A stretch of DNA of 43,399 bases, taken from contig CAJWKH010000003.1 of assembly GCA_913042085.1 (NCBI GenBank), forward strand, positions 1-43,399. The letters are read 5' to 3'. The position numbers and the translations under genes are program-made. Shown one piece after another: positions 1 to 9,793 of the stretch (positions are counted from its first letter, which is position 1; every line of letters starts with the position of its first letter). This DNA is from an uncultured Gammaproteobacteria bacterium (GTDB taxonomy: Bacteria > Pseudomonadota > Gammaproteobacteria > Magnimaribacterales > Magnimaribacteraceae). Under the pieces are notes generated by a model. It was given only the letters and a program-made list of their open reading frames with translations. It was not told the DNA's origin and made no database searches.

Positions 1-1929
1 CTTGGTGATTCATCTGCAGCTAGAATTGTTGCTTACAGCGACACAAAAGGTGGCTATATTGATCAAGTTGCAGGACTTATTGACGCAAGTGGGTCTGCAC
101 GTTTCAGAGCAGCAGGCACAATGAGACAAAATGGCGTTGCTGTTAATTCTTCTAGAGGAGGCTTCCAAGCTGGAGCTGATCTTTCAGGAGCCTATTTAAC
201 GCCTGCAGGCGCAATTATGAAAGATGACGCTAACGAATTAACTTATACGGGTTTTAGGTTAAGTGTTGCTTCTGAAATTAATGAAAATTGGGATGCACTA
301 GCTACTGTGGCACAGCAAAGTATTGAAGCTGACGGTGTATTTTTTGTAGACCCAAATTTAGGTGATCTAGAAATCCAAAGATACACTGCAGATAAGATTG
401 ATGATGAATTCGATAACATGAGTTTAACTCTTGAGGGTTCAATAGGCGATCTTGAAGTAGTTTATGCTGGAGCGTATACAGACCGAACAACTGAACAAAT
501 GGTTGATTACACTGACTACTTGTTTGTTGGTCAGTATCTTCCTTACTACATTTGTGATTACTATGTGACCTATACTACGTATGCGCCTGGTAACGTTCCT
601 ACAGGAACTTGTGGTGCTCCTAACTTATTAGTTGATTCAACAACTGAGCTAGAAGTTACATCTCACGAATTCCGTATAAATGCAGATATAAATGACACTA
701 CATCATTAACAGCTGGTGTTTTCATGAGTGATACTGAGCTTACTGAGTTGAATTTATTTAATTATCCGGGTTCAGTAGGTAATGATATTACATACGCTGC
801 TAACTATGCGTTGACAGATACATCTGTAAGTGGATCGATTAATAATGCAAGTCCTGGTTGGTATTCCGCAGGGCCTTATTCAGAACCAGTCATCTTCTTT
901 AATGATATCAAGAGAACTGATGAACAAAGAGGTGTTTTTGGTGAAGTAAGTTTTGCAATGACCGACACAACAGAACTCTCAATTGGTGCTCGTTGGTATG
1001 ATATTGCGGTTGATTTTGAAGGTAGTGCTAACTCATCATTTTATAATGGGTTCGGTGCTCCAGATACACAACAGTTTGGATCTAACTTATCCGCACAATA
1101 TGCACCAGGTAATGCAAATGGTTATCCAGATAAAGCTGAAACTGATGGTGTGATTGGAAAGGTAACATATTCTTGGAAACCTAGTGAGGATAAGATGTAT
1201 TACGTCACTTGGTCAGAAGGGTTTAGACCAGGTCTTCTAAACAGACCTGTTGGTAGAACAAGTGCTGACGGATCTTACTCTGTACCACCTTCTGTTGATT
1301 CTGATGAAATCACTAACATGGAGTTTGGTTGGAAAAACGTACTTCGAGACGGCCGACTTAGATTCAATGGTAGTATCTTTAGGGTTGATGTAAGTGGATT
1401 ACAAAGTACTATTTTTGATCCTAGTATCGTTAACTTATTCTTCTCTGATAACGCAGCTGATGCTGAAATAAAAGGAGTTGAAGGAGACTTTATTTACTAC
1501 ACTGAAGGCGGCTTAATACTATCAGGTGCGTTTTCACTACTTGATACTGAAATCACTAAGAGTTTAATTCCAACAGGTGACATTGTTGTTGGTCAGGATT
1601 TAGCATTTGCACCTGGATTCCAGGCTAACTTGAGTGGTAGAAAAGAGTGGACAATGGAAGGCGGCAATACTGGATTTTGGCAACTTCAGTTCTCTATGTC
1701 AGATAAAAGTTATTCTGACATCATGCAACCTAACAGGGCCAAGCAAGATAGTTATAACCTAACTAATCTTAGAGCTGGTATCAGTACCGACGATTGGACA
1801 GCAGAAATGTATGTCGATAACCTTACGGATGAAAGGGCTGAAATAAGCAATACTTTCGTCTTTGACAGGCAACGTGTAGCTGTTGTAAGACCAATGACCG
1901 TTGGCCTTAGGTATAAAATGAAATTTTAA
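1..1929 (+). CDS. TonB-dependent receptor, C-terminal part (5' truncated by window edge)
   Basis: Frame 1 is open from base 1 (LGDSSAARIVAYSDTKGG...) upstream of the listed ATG at 121. Beta-barrel repeats, 'YYVTWSEGFRPG' and C-terminal '...VGLRYKMKF' ending in Phe are typical of TBDR barrels. Confidence 0.9.
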   Translation, partial: LGDSSAARIVAYSDTKGGYIDQVAGLIDASGSARFRAAGTMRQNGVAVNSSRGGFQAGADLSGAYLTPAGAIMKDDANELTYTGFRLSVASEINENWDALATVAQQSIEADGVFFVDPNLGDLEIQRYTADKIDDEFDNMSLTLEGSIGDLEVVYAGAYTDRTTEQMVDYTDYLFVGQYLPYYICDYYVTYTTYAPGNVPTGTCGAPNLLVDSTTELEVTSHEFRINADINDTTSLTAGVFMSDTELTELNLFNYPGSVGNDITYAANYALTDTSVSGSINNASPGWYSAGPYSEPVIFFNDIKRTDEQRGVFGEVSFAMTDTTELSIGARWYDIAVDFEGSANSSFYNGFGAPDTQQFGSNLSAQYAPGNANGYPDKAETDGVIGKVTYSWKPSEDKMYYVTWSEGFRPGLLNRPVGRTSADGSYSVPPSVDSDEITNMEFGWKNVLRDGRLRFNGSIFRVDVSGLQSTIFDPSIVNLFFSDNAADAEIKGVEGDFIYYTEGGLILSGAFSLLDTEITKSLIPTGDIVVGQDLAFAPGFQANLSGRKEWTMEGGNTGFWQLQFSMSDKSYSDIMQPNRAKQDSYNLTNLRAGISTDDWTAEMYVDNLTDERAEISNTFVFDRQRVAVVRPMTVGLRYKMKF

Positions 1930-1951
1930 CTTTAGATAAGTTAAAAAATAT

Positions 1952-1977
1952 AAAAAGGGAGCTTAGGCTCCCTTTTT
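1952..1977 (+). terminator. Rho-independent terminator after TBDR
   Basis: aaaaagggagc-ttag-gctcccttttt: perfect stem plus T-run directly after the stop codon. Confidence 0.9.
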
Positions 1978-2026
1978 AATTTAATTAGAAATTAGATTTT
2001 GTTATATTTGTTAGAATAAAATTCCA

Positions 2027-4057
2027 ATGGAAGAAGATCAGTTAAATATAGATGAAACAACACTTACAGTTGAATTAAGCGAAGCTACAGACTCTGTAAG
2101 AGATGGCAGTTTTGAACATGCGCTTAATTTACTGAAGGTTATCCTTAAAGACCATCCTGACCATATTGATAGCTTATATCTAGCTGCTGTTTCATCTAGA
2201 TATTTAAAACAATTTGATGATTCAAAAAAATATATTGAACAATTGTTGATGATTGCCCCGGATATGGGACGTGCTTATCAAGAGTTGGGCCACCTTAATA
2301 GAGACATGGGAGATGAAGAGAAAGCTGTCGTGCACTATAGACAGGCCTGTGAACTTAACCCGGCACTAATGGCGGGTTGGAATTTTCTATACCAATACTT
2401 TGTAAAAAACAACAACAAGCCAGCAGCCGATCATGCCCTAGAACAAATTAATAAACTAAAATCACTTCCGGGCGTACTTTTATATATAGATCAGATTTTA
2501 AATGAAGGCAGGTTAGGCATGGCTGAAGCGAAGTGCAGAGCTTTTCTTAAAGAAAATCCCACTCATACCTACGCAATGTCATTACTTTCAGAAATAGCTA
2601 ATCGTTTAGGCTATTTTGACGATGCTGAATTCTTACTAGAAAAGGCAGTTGAATTTCAACCAGACGATGGCGACCTAAGAATGAAATACGCGTCTATTCT
2701 TAGAAAAAAACAAAAATTTGCAAAGACCATGGAACAAGTAAATATATTGTGTGATAAATACCCTGAAAATCTAAATTATCAAGCCCAAAAAGCTAGTGAA
2801 ATTATGCAAAATGGAGACCATGAAGAAGCAATTAATTTATTGGATGATATTCTAACCAAGAACCCTTATAACTTTAGCACTCTTACATCAAAAGGCCATG
2901 CACAAAAGACTCTTGGTAGAGCAGATGAGGCCATTAAGAGTTATCAGTCTGCCTATCAAATAAAACCAGACCATGGCGAAGCTTTCTTTTCTTTAGCCAA
3001 CCTCAAAACTTATTCCTTTACAGGAAATGAATTAGATAGCATGAGGGAACAGGTTGAGAGGGTAGATCTATCATTAAGAGATAAAGCATATTTTCATTTT
3101 GCCCTCGCTCAAGGTTGTGAAGTGAATGGTGAATATGATGAAGCGTTCTTTCATTTAGAAAGAGGGAATAGAATAAAAAATGATCAAAGCCAATACTCGA
3201 TTGAAAGAATGGAAAAAGAACTTCAAGCCCAAATAGACGTTTGTGATGAAACTTTCTTTAAAGATTTAGGTAACGGAGGACATGAAGCAAGAGATCCTAT
3301 ATTCATTCTTGGCTTACCTAGAGCAGGCTCTACCCTTATAGAGCAGATCTTAGCATCTCACTCCATGATTGATGGAACATTAGAGCTTCCGAATATTCTT
3401 TCTATTGCTCAAAGCCTAAGAGGGGATGATATTTACGGTAAGTTAGGCAATTACCCTAAAAGCATGGAATCATTAACACTGGAACAAAGAGAAGCTTTAG
3501 GCAAGGGATACATTGAAGATACCCAAATGCATAGAAAAGATGCTCCAATGTTTACAGATAAAATGCCCAATAATTTCAGACACATCGGTTTAATCCACCT
3601 TATATTACCGAACGCAAAAATTATTGATGCTAGAAGATATTCTTTAGACTGTTGTTTTAGTATGTTCAAGCAGTTATTTGCTCAAGGACAAGAGTTTTCG
3701 TACGGCCTAGCCGAGGCAGGAAGTTATTATAATAACTATGTTAAGTTGATGGATCACTGGGATGGAGTATTGCCCAACAAGATATTAAAAGTAAATAACG
3801 AAGATATCATCGAGGACCTTGAAGGCCAAGTTAGGAGAATGCTTGAATTTTTAGAGTTACCTTACGAAGAAGAGTGCATTTCATTTTATGAAACAGACAG
3901 ATCAGTTAGAACGGCTAGTTCTGAACAAGTAAGAAGACCAATCAACAAAGATGGTATGGAGCGTTGGAAACCTTATTCAAAACACTTAAAACCTTTACTT
4001 AATTGCTTAGGTGAAGGCTTATTGAAACCTGAAGATATAGCTTCGATAAATAGATAA
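2027..4057 (+). CDS. TPR-repeat protein with C-terminal sulfotransferase domain
   Basis: N-terminal TPR-like helical repeats; 'FILGLPRAGSTLIEQILASHSMIDGTLELPNI' matches the PAPS 5'-phosphosulfate-binding motif of the sulfotransferase superfamily. Confidence 0.88.
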   Translation: MEEDQLNIDETTLTVELSEATDSVRDGSFEHALNLLKVILKDHPDHIDSLYLAAVSSRYLKQFDDSKKYIEQLLMIAPDMGRAYQELGHLNRDMGDEEKAVVHYRQACELNPALMAGWNFLYQYFVKNNNKPAADHALEQINKLKSLPGVLLYIDQILNEGRLGMAEAKCRAFLKENPTHTYAMSLLSEIANRLGYFDDAEFLLEKAVEFQPDDGDLRMKYASILRKKQKFAKTMEQVNILCDKYPENLNYQAQKASEIMQNGDHEEAINLLDDILTKNPYNFSTLTSKGHAQKTLGRADEAIKSYQSAYQIKPDHGEAFFSLANLKTYSFTGNELDSMREQVERVDLSLRDKAYFHFALAQGCEVNGEYDEAFFHLERGNRIKNDQSQYSIERMEKELQAQIDVCDETFFKDLGNGGHEARDPIFILGLPRAGSTLIEQILASHSMIDGTLELPNILSIAQSLRGDDIYGKLGNYPKSMESLTLEQREALGKGYIEDTQMHRKDAPMFTDKMPNNFRHIGLIHLILPNAKIIDARRYSLDCCFSMFKQLFAQGQEFSYGLAEAGSYYNNYVKLMDHWDGVLPNKILKVNNEDIIEDLEGQVRRMLEFLELPYEEECISFYETDRSVRTASSEQVRRPINKDGMERWKPYSKHLKPLLNCLGEGLLKPEDIASINR

Positions 4058-4065
4058 GCAATTAA

Positions 4066-5628
4066 ATGAAAGAAGACGCTTATAACATTTCTATTTCAGA
4101 AAAAGAGAGGAGACCCAACACAAAGTTTCTTGGGTTGGATGTAAATTTACCAGTATTCTCTATCAGTTCAGGTTTAGCCGTTTTCTTTTCCGTTCTCGTA
4201 TTGATCTATCCAGAAGTATCTTATGAGTTACTTAATAATGCTAAAAACTTTGTAGTTGTTTGGTTTGGTACCTTATTCACGTTATCTATGTCCGCCATAA
4301 CATTGGTCATCTTCTTTCTAATTATCTCGCCATTTGGAAAAATAAGGCTTGGAGGAAAGGACTCAATTCCAGAATTTAGTTTCGTATCTTGGGTCTGTAT
4401 GTTATTTGCTGCTGGAGTAGGTATAGGGATGACTTTCTACGGGGCAGCGGAACCTCTTTCGTATTACACGGGAGTTTTTGGAACACCTCTAAACGTTTCT
4501 CCTGAATCTGAAGAAGCTTATCGATTGGCTTTCAGTGCAACCATTTTTCATTGGGGTCTTAACGCTTGGTCAGTGTATGCAATCATAGGATTATCTCTTG
4601 CCTTTTTTTGCTATAACTGGAAATTACCTTTAACTATTAGATCTATCTTTTATCCTCTTTTAGGTAAACGAATTTGGGGATGGCAGGGCGATATAATTGA
4701 TATCATAGCTGTTCTCGCTACACTTTTTGGCCTAACAACATCTTTGGGATTGGGTGCACGACAAGCATCTTCTGGCCTTTTTTATCTATTTGATCTGCCC
4801 AACAATCTTTTAACCCAATCTCTAGTAATACTGTTTATAACTTCGGTAGTGATTTTTTCTGTATACAGAGGTTTAGATAAGGGTGTAAAGGTTCTTAGTA
4901 ACATAAATATAGGGCTTGCTCTTGTTTTACTGGCCTTTGTCGTGCTTGCTGGACCAACCTTCAAGATAATTATGGCCTATGGAGAGAATTTAATTTTTTA
5001 CTTTCAAGACATTGTTCGTTTAAGCAATTGGAATAGACCTGAAGACCTACAGTGGTATCGTGACTGGACAATTTTCTATTGGGCCTGGTTTATTTCTTGG
5101 TCTCCCTTTGTAGGGATGTTTATAGCAAGAATATCAAAAGGAAGAACCATTAGAGAATTCCTTTCTGTTGTAATGTTCGTGCCGCTTTTATTTTGCACAA
5201 TATGGTTTACTTCGTTCGGTGAAACTGCAATTTTTCAATTTCAAGAAGGAATAGGTAATTTAAGCGAACCAGTTGGAGATATTTCTCTTGTACTTTTTTA
5301 CATGTTAGATAATCTTTTATTTCCTGTTGTTTCAAGCATATTTTCTTTGTTCATGTTGGTACTATTTTTTGTAACTTCATCTGATTCAGGGTCGCTAGTT
5401 ATCGATACTATTACTTCTGGAGGTAAAGATAATACCCCTAGAATCCAAAGAGTAATATGGGCTATTGTTCAAGGATTAGTTGCAACCGTTTTATTAGTAG
5501 CCGGAGGTTCATACGCATTATCAGCAATACAATCAGGGTCGATATCGATGGCTTTACCTTTTGTATTTATTTTAATAGCAGCCACAATAAGTTTGTTACG
5601 AGGTGTATACATAGAGCTCTATAATTAG
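4066..5628 (+). CDS. BCCT family betaine/carnitine/choline transporter
   Basis: 'GVGIGMTFYGAAEPLSYY', 'FHWGLNAWSVYAIIGLSLAFFCYNWKLPLTIRS', 'WTIFYWAWFISWSPFVGMFIARISKGRTIREF', 'TSSDSGSLVIDTITSGG' are BCCT signatures. Confidence 0.95.
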   Translation: MKEDAYNISISEKERRPNTKFLGLDVNLPVFSISSGLAVFFSVLVLIYPEVSYELLNNAKNFVVVWFGTLFTLSMSAITLVIFFLIISPFGKIRLGGKDSIPEFSFVSWVCMLFAAGVGIGMTFYGAAEPLSYYTGVFGTPLNVSPESEEAYRLAFSATIFHWGLNAWSVYAIIGLSLAFFCYNWKLPLTIRSIFYPLLGKRIWGWQGDIIDIIAVLATLFGLTTSLGLGARQASSGLFYLFDLPNNLLTQSLVILFITSVVIFSVYRGLDKGVKVLSNINIGLALVLLAFVVLAGPTFKIIMAYGENLIFYFQDIVRLSNWNRPEDLQWYRDWTIFYWAWFISWSPFVGMFIARISKGRTIREFLSVVMFVPLLFCTIWFTSFGETAIFQFQEGIGNLSEPVGDISLVLFYMLDNLLFPVVSSIFSLFMLVLFFVTSSDSGSLVIDTITSGGKDNTPRIQRVIWAIVQGLVATVLLVAGGSYALSAIQSGSISMALPFVFILIAATISLLRGVYIELYN

Positions 5629-5697
5629 TTAATATTTTTTTCATTTTTTAAGAAAAAATGATTAATCAAATTTAAATTTATCAATTATAATGCTGCG

Positions 5698-8295
5698 ATG
5701 AAGTCATCCAAGTTTCCTACCCAAGCAGAAATAGTCGTAGTTGGCGTAGGGGGTATAGTTGGATCCATGCTTGCATACTGGCTTGCAGAACTAGGCCAAA
5801 AGAACATCGTAGGCTTAGAAAAATCTACAGTAATTCCTTCTGATATAGCATCCACCGCACACGCTTCGGATTTTGTTTACAACACAACTCACGACAAACT
5901 GGGTAATTGGACTACTGCCTTTAGTCGAAAATTTTATGAAGAAAATGGCTTCTTTTTAAAAAAGGGTGGCCTAGAGATTTGTCGCAAAGACGACGATGCA
6001 CGTTGGGAGGAATTAAAACGAAAGGTAGAATCAGGCAAAGCCTTTGGAACTAACGTTACCTTGATTTCTGCTGCCGAAGCCAAAGAAAAGTTTCCTTTAC
6101 TAGATGAAGAATCAATAAGAGGTGCAATGTGGGATCCCGATGCAGGTTTAGTAGTACCTCGTTCGCAAGATGTTGTTAACTTTGCTGTAGAGAAAGCAAA
6201 GGAGAAAGGTGCATTGGCAACTTACACTGACACACCAGCTGTAGGTTTTGAAATTGAGAATGGTCGTGTCATTGGAGTAAAAACAGATAGAGGAACCATT
6301 AAGGCCGATAAAGTTGTTATTTCATCAGGAATTTGGGGACCTTTACTAGGAAAAATGGCTGGTGTTCCAGTACCGCTTTCACCCGTAGAACATCCTTTAT
6401 TATTTTTTGGACCGTTACCTGAAGCACAAGGAGCAGAGGATTTTCTTGTCTATCCACTACTTCGTGATCAAGGCAATTCGGCTTACGTTAGAGATACAGG
6501 CAGGCTACATGGTGGAATGCTTGAATGGGGATATTACGAAGATAAAGAGCCTCGATTGGTTGATCCAGAGGACATTGGTAATCCTGAAAAGACCATGACT
6601 TCTGATTCAATGAGGCACCTTAACCTTGAAGAAATTGCTGAGCCACTTGAAAAAGCATTCGAAACCACACCTATTCTTAATGAATTGGGTTGGGATGAAA
6701 GAAGTTCATTTAATGGCTTGCTATCCGTAACTCCTGACGCTGGCTCTTTATTAGGAGAGAGTCCTGAAGTCAGAGGTTTTTGGCTATGTGAAGCAGTTTG
6801 GGTAAAAGACGGTCCTGGTTGTGCAAGACTGTGTGCTGAACAGATGGTAAATGGTAAGACACAAGTGGATATGCACTCTTTTGATATTTCTAGATTTTAT
6901 CCGGCGCAAAAAGAAAAAGAGTTTGTTAAATCGCGATCTTTCGAAAATTCACAAACTATTTATACCCCTGCTGTTCACCCTAGAGAGCCCTATATTAGCA
7001 ATAGAGAAATGTTTGTTAGCCCTTTTTATTCTAGGGAAAAAGAACTTGGAGGCTACTTTGATAATGAAATAGGCGGTTGGGAACGTGCCCTTGCTTATGA
7101 GAGCAACCGAGAAAAACTAAATAATTATTTACAAGAGGTCCCAGTTCGAGAAAATGAATGGGATCGTCGCCACGTACCCTACGAGATAGCTAACGCGGAA
7201 CATCTGGCCATGAGTGAATCGGCAGGGATGATCAATCTATCTCACTTTGCGATCATGGATATAAAAGGCCCAGATACGGAACGTATGTTAGAACATCTTT
7301 CTGTGGCAAAGGTAGGAGGAGATACTGCTGAAGGTCGAATTATCTATACTAATTTTTTAGACGAGGATGGTGGCGTCCATGCGGACCTAACTATAGCTCG
7401 CTTAGGTGCAGATAGTTATCGAGTAATTACTGGCGGTGCAGATGGCAACAGAGACTGGGTGACCTTACGCAATTATCGTGATGATATGGGGCTAGATGCT
7501 GACATTAATATTCGAACCCATGACGTATCAACTTTAGGATTATGGGGGCCTCAAGCTAAGGAAGCGCTTGGTCATTTTATAGACCCTAATGAGATAAGCA
7601 TTGAGAACTTTCCTTTTGTTGGAACAAAAAACCTTACGCTTAATTTAGCTGGTGGAAAAAAGATCGATGTCTGGGCTGCTCGCATTTCGTACGTCGGAGA
7701 GAGTGGTTGGGAATTATATTTAAATAATGACAGTGAAGAAGGTCTGGCGCTTTATGATTCTTTATTAGAAGTTGGGGTTGTACCCGTAGGTATAGAAACT
7801 TATGCTAACAGCCGGCGCCTTGAAAAGAGTTTTAGGCTTCAAGGAGCAGACCTAGAGACCGAATATAATGCTTGTGAATCGGCTGTTGAAAGACCTAAGG
7901 TCAAGGAAGCAGACTTTCATGGCAAAGCAGCTCATCTCGCTCATCGTGAAGAAGAGCCTAGTGCAATTCTGTGCACAATGACGTTGGATAATCTCAATGT
8001 TTCAGGCTCTGGTTCACGCTATCCAGTTGGCATCTCTCCAATTATTGACCCTGATACAAGAGAAGTCCCTGTAGATAGTAAAGGTCGTAGGTCTTATAGC
8101 ACTAGTATGTCTTACTGCCCATCACTTAAAAAACACGTAGTTATGGGTTATTTACCTAAAAATATAGCTGTACCAGGGAAGTCCCTGGAACTGCATTACT
8201 TCAATGAAAGTGGTGATGGTATTTACCCTATGACCGTTCAAATAGTTGGTAAGGGATCTCTTTATGATCCTAAAAATGAGAGGGTTCGTATTTAA
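5698..8295 (+). CDS. FAD-dependent oxidoreductase fused to GcvT domain (dimethylglycine/sarcosine dehydrogenase family)
   Basis: N-terminal GxGxxG-type FAD motif (VVGVGGIVGSMLAYWLAELG); 'ASTAHASDF' aligns with the covalent-flavin His motif of DMGDH/SARDH; C-terminal half is GcvT-like ('ISYVGESGWELYL', 'GIETYANSRRLEKSFRLQGADLETEYN'). Confidence 0.9.
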   Translation: MKSSKFPTQAEIVVVGVGGIVGSMLAYWLAELGQKNIVGLEKSTVIPSDIASTAHASDFVYNTTHDKLGNWTTAFSRKFYEENGFFLKKGGLEICRKDDDARWEELKRKVESGKAFGTNVTLISAAEAKEKFPLLDEESIRGAMWDPDAGLVVPRSQDVVNFAVEKAKEKGALATYTDTPAVGFEIENGRVIGVKTDRGTIKADKVVISSGIWGPLLGKMAGVPVPLSPVEHPLLFFGPLPEAQGAEDFLVYPLLRDQGNSAYVRDTGRLHGGMLEWGYYEDKEPRLVDPEDIGNPEKTMTSDSMRHLNLEEIAEPLEKAFETTPILNELGWDERSSFNGLLSVTPDAGSLLGESPEVRGFWLCEAVWVKDGPGCARLCAEQMVNGKTQVDMHSFDISRFYPAQKEKEFVKSRSFENSQTIYTPAVHPREPYISNREMFVSPFYSREKELGGYFDNEIGGWERALAYESNREKLNNYLQEVPVRENEWDRRHVPYEIANAEHLAMSESAGMINLSHFAIMDIKGPDTERMLEHLSVAKVGGDTAEGRIIYTNFLDEDGGVHADLTIARLGADSYRVITGGADGNRDWVTLRNYRDDMGLDADINIRTHDVSTLGLWGPQAKEALGHFIDPNEISIENFPFVGTKNLTLNLAGGKKIDVWAARISYVGESGWELYLNNDSEEGLALYDSLLEVGVVPVGIETYANSRRLEKSFRLQGADLETEYNACESAVERPKVKEADFHGKAAHLAHREEEPSAILCTMTLDNLNVSGSGSRYPVGISPIIDPDTREVPVDSKGRRSYSTSMSYCPSLKKHVVMGYLPKNIAVPGKSLELHYFNESGDGIYPMTVQIVGKGSLYDPKNERVRI

Positions 8296-8336
8296 TAGAT
8301 TTCTAATATAATTCATTAAAAAAAGGGGAGAAAAAA

Positions 8337-9644
8337 ATGAAAAAACATCCAAATCATCCAAGTGTGGATCAAAGTGATCGAGTGGTTCCATACAATCTCA
8401 GGCAGAGTGGTCGCACACCTACTGAGCTATTGATATCAACTCGAGTTAGGAAATCACCTTTCTGGCATCTGTCACACGAAGCAGGATGCTGGAGGGCTAC
8501 AATCTACAATCGCATCTATCACCCCAGAGGGTACGTCAGGCCTGAGGACGGCGGAGCTATGGTCGAGTACGATGCCCTGGTTAATCGAGTTACTATGTGG
8601 AACGTTGCTGTTGAAAGACAAATAAGAGTAAAGGGTCCGGATGCAGAGGCTTTTACAGATTACGTAATAACTCGAGACGCAACTAAAATTGAACCTGGAA
8701 ACGGAAAATACGCAATATTGTGTAATGAAAAAGGAGGGGTTCTTAACGATCCTGTTTTATTAAGATTGGCTGAAGATGAATTTTGGTTTTCTCTTTCTGA
8801 TAGCGATCTTATGCTCTGGCTACAAGGTGTAAATGTTTCTAAGAAATTTGATGTCGAAATTGATGAGATAGATGTTTGTCCTGTACAAATCCAAGGCCCT
8901 CTATCAGAAGATCTTATGGCTAAACTTGCCGGTGAAGAGCTTAGAGAAATTCCTTATTACGGTCTTATGGAAACTAATATTGAAGGTGCGGATGTAGTCA
9001 TCAGTCAAACCGGATTTACTGGAGAGAAGGGTTATGAGATTTATGTGCGCGATGCGCATGAGAATGCTGAAATTGTATGGAATGCAGTCCTTGAAGCTGG
9101 TAAAGAATTTGGTTTAATGGTTATTGCACCAGCTCATCACAGAAGGATTGCAGCAGGTATTTTATCCTGGGGTCAAGATTTAGACCTAGAAACTTCACCT
9201 TTTCAGGTTAATCTGAGCTATCAAGTACCACGAAATAAAGAAGCCGACTACATAGGCAAAGAAGAGTTAGAACGACAACGAGAGGTAATTGATGCAGGAG
9301 ACTTCCCGTTCAAAATGAGAATGGTTGGATTGACTCTTGGCGGTAAAGAAATTACTGACTACGCGCCTGATTTCTGGCTGATTGCAGATACAGAGGGTAA
9401 CGACATGGGTTACGTTACTTCTCCTTGGTGGTCTCCTGAGCTAAATACAAATATCGCACTAGGCTGGGTACCATGGTCTTCATCTGAGATTGGAACCAAA
9501 TTACTGGTCAGACTACCTGATGAATACTCTGAGTCATCTGGAGTCCCGGTTGAGGGTGAAATTGTTGATGTACCGTTTAGAGAGTCTGTTACTCCAAACA
9601 AAAGAGAAGTCCAAAAGGAAAAAGGACTAGATTACGCAGACTAA
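8337..9644 (+). CDS. Standalone GcvT-family, DmdA-like tetrahydrofolate-dependent demethylase/aminomethyltransferase
   Basis: 'MWNVAVERQIRVKGPDAEAFTDYVITRD', 'NEKGGVLNDPVLLRLAEDEFWFSLSDSDLMLWLQGV', 'QTGFTGEKGYEIYV' resemble DmdA/GcvT family blocks. Strong Shine-Dalgarno (aggggag) before the ATG. Confidence 0.85.
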   Translation: MKKHPNHPSVDQSDRVVPYNLRQSGRTPTELLISTRVRKSPFWHLSHEAGCWRATIYNRIYHPRGYVRPEDGGAMVEYDALVNRVTMWNVAVERQIRVKGPDAEAFTDYVITRDATKIEPGNGKYAILCNEKGGVLNDPVLLRLAEDEFWFSLSDSDLMLWLQGVNVSKKFDVEIDEIDVCPVQIQGPLSEDLMAKLAGEELREIPYYGLMETNIEGADVVISQTGFTGEKGYEIYVRDAHENAEIVWNAVLEAGKEFGLMVIAPAHHRRIAAGILSWGQDLDLETSPFQVNLSYQVPRNKEADYIGKEELERQREVIDAGDFPFKMRMVGLTLGGKEITDYAPDFWLIADTEGNDMGYVTSPWWSPELNTNIALGWVPWSSSEIGTKLLVRLPDEYSESSGVPVEGEIVDVPFRESVTPNKREVQKEKGLDYAD

Positions 9645-9652
9645 AAAAAGTC

Positions 9653-9688
9653 ACGAGGTCGGTTAGTGGTACCGACCTCGTTTTTTTT
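9653..9688 (+). terminator. Rho-independent terminator after DmdA/GcvT-like gene
   Basis: acgaggtcggt-tagtggt-accgacctcgt followed by a T-run. Confidence 0.95.
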
Positions 9689-9793
9689 CAATACCATATT
9701 CCTAAATTTCTTTAAGAAGATTCACTTTACATTCTTTAATTCTTGTTTTTACATAGGCAGACTCACCATTATTTAATTATTGGAAATTAATTA

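Noticed and set aside
6407-7072. Two short same-strand ORFs (63 and 73 aa) inside the DMGDH-like gene
   Set aside because: Out-of-frame reading of a continuous 865-codon ORF; Lys/Ile-rich noise.
9743-9772. Possible sigma70 promoter (TTGTTT - 18 nt - CATTAT) before the SDR gene
   Set aside because: Weak match in very AT-rich DNA; cannot be told from chance without start-site data.
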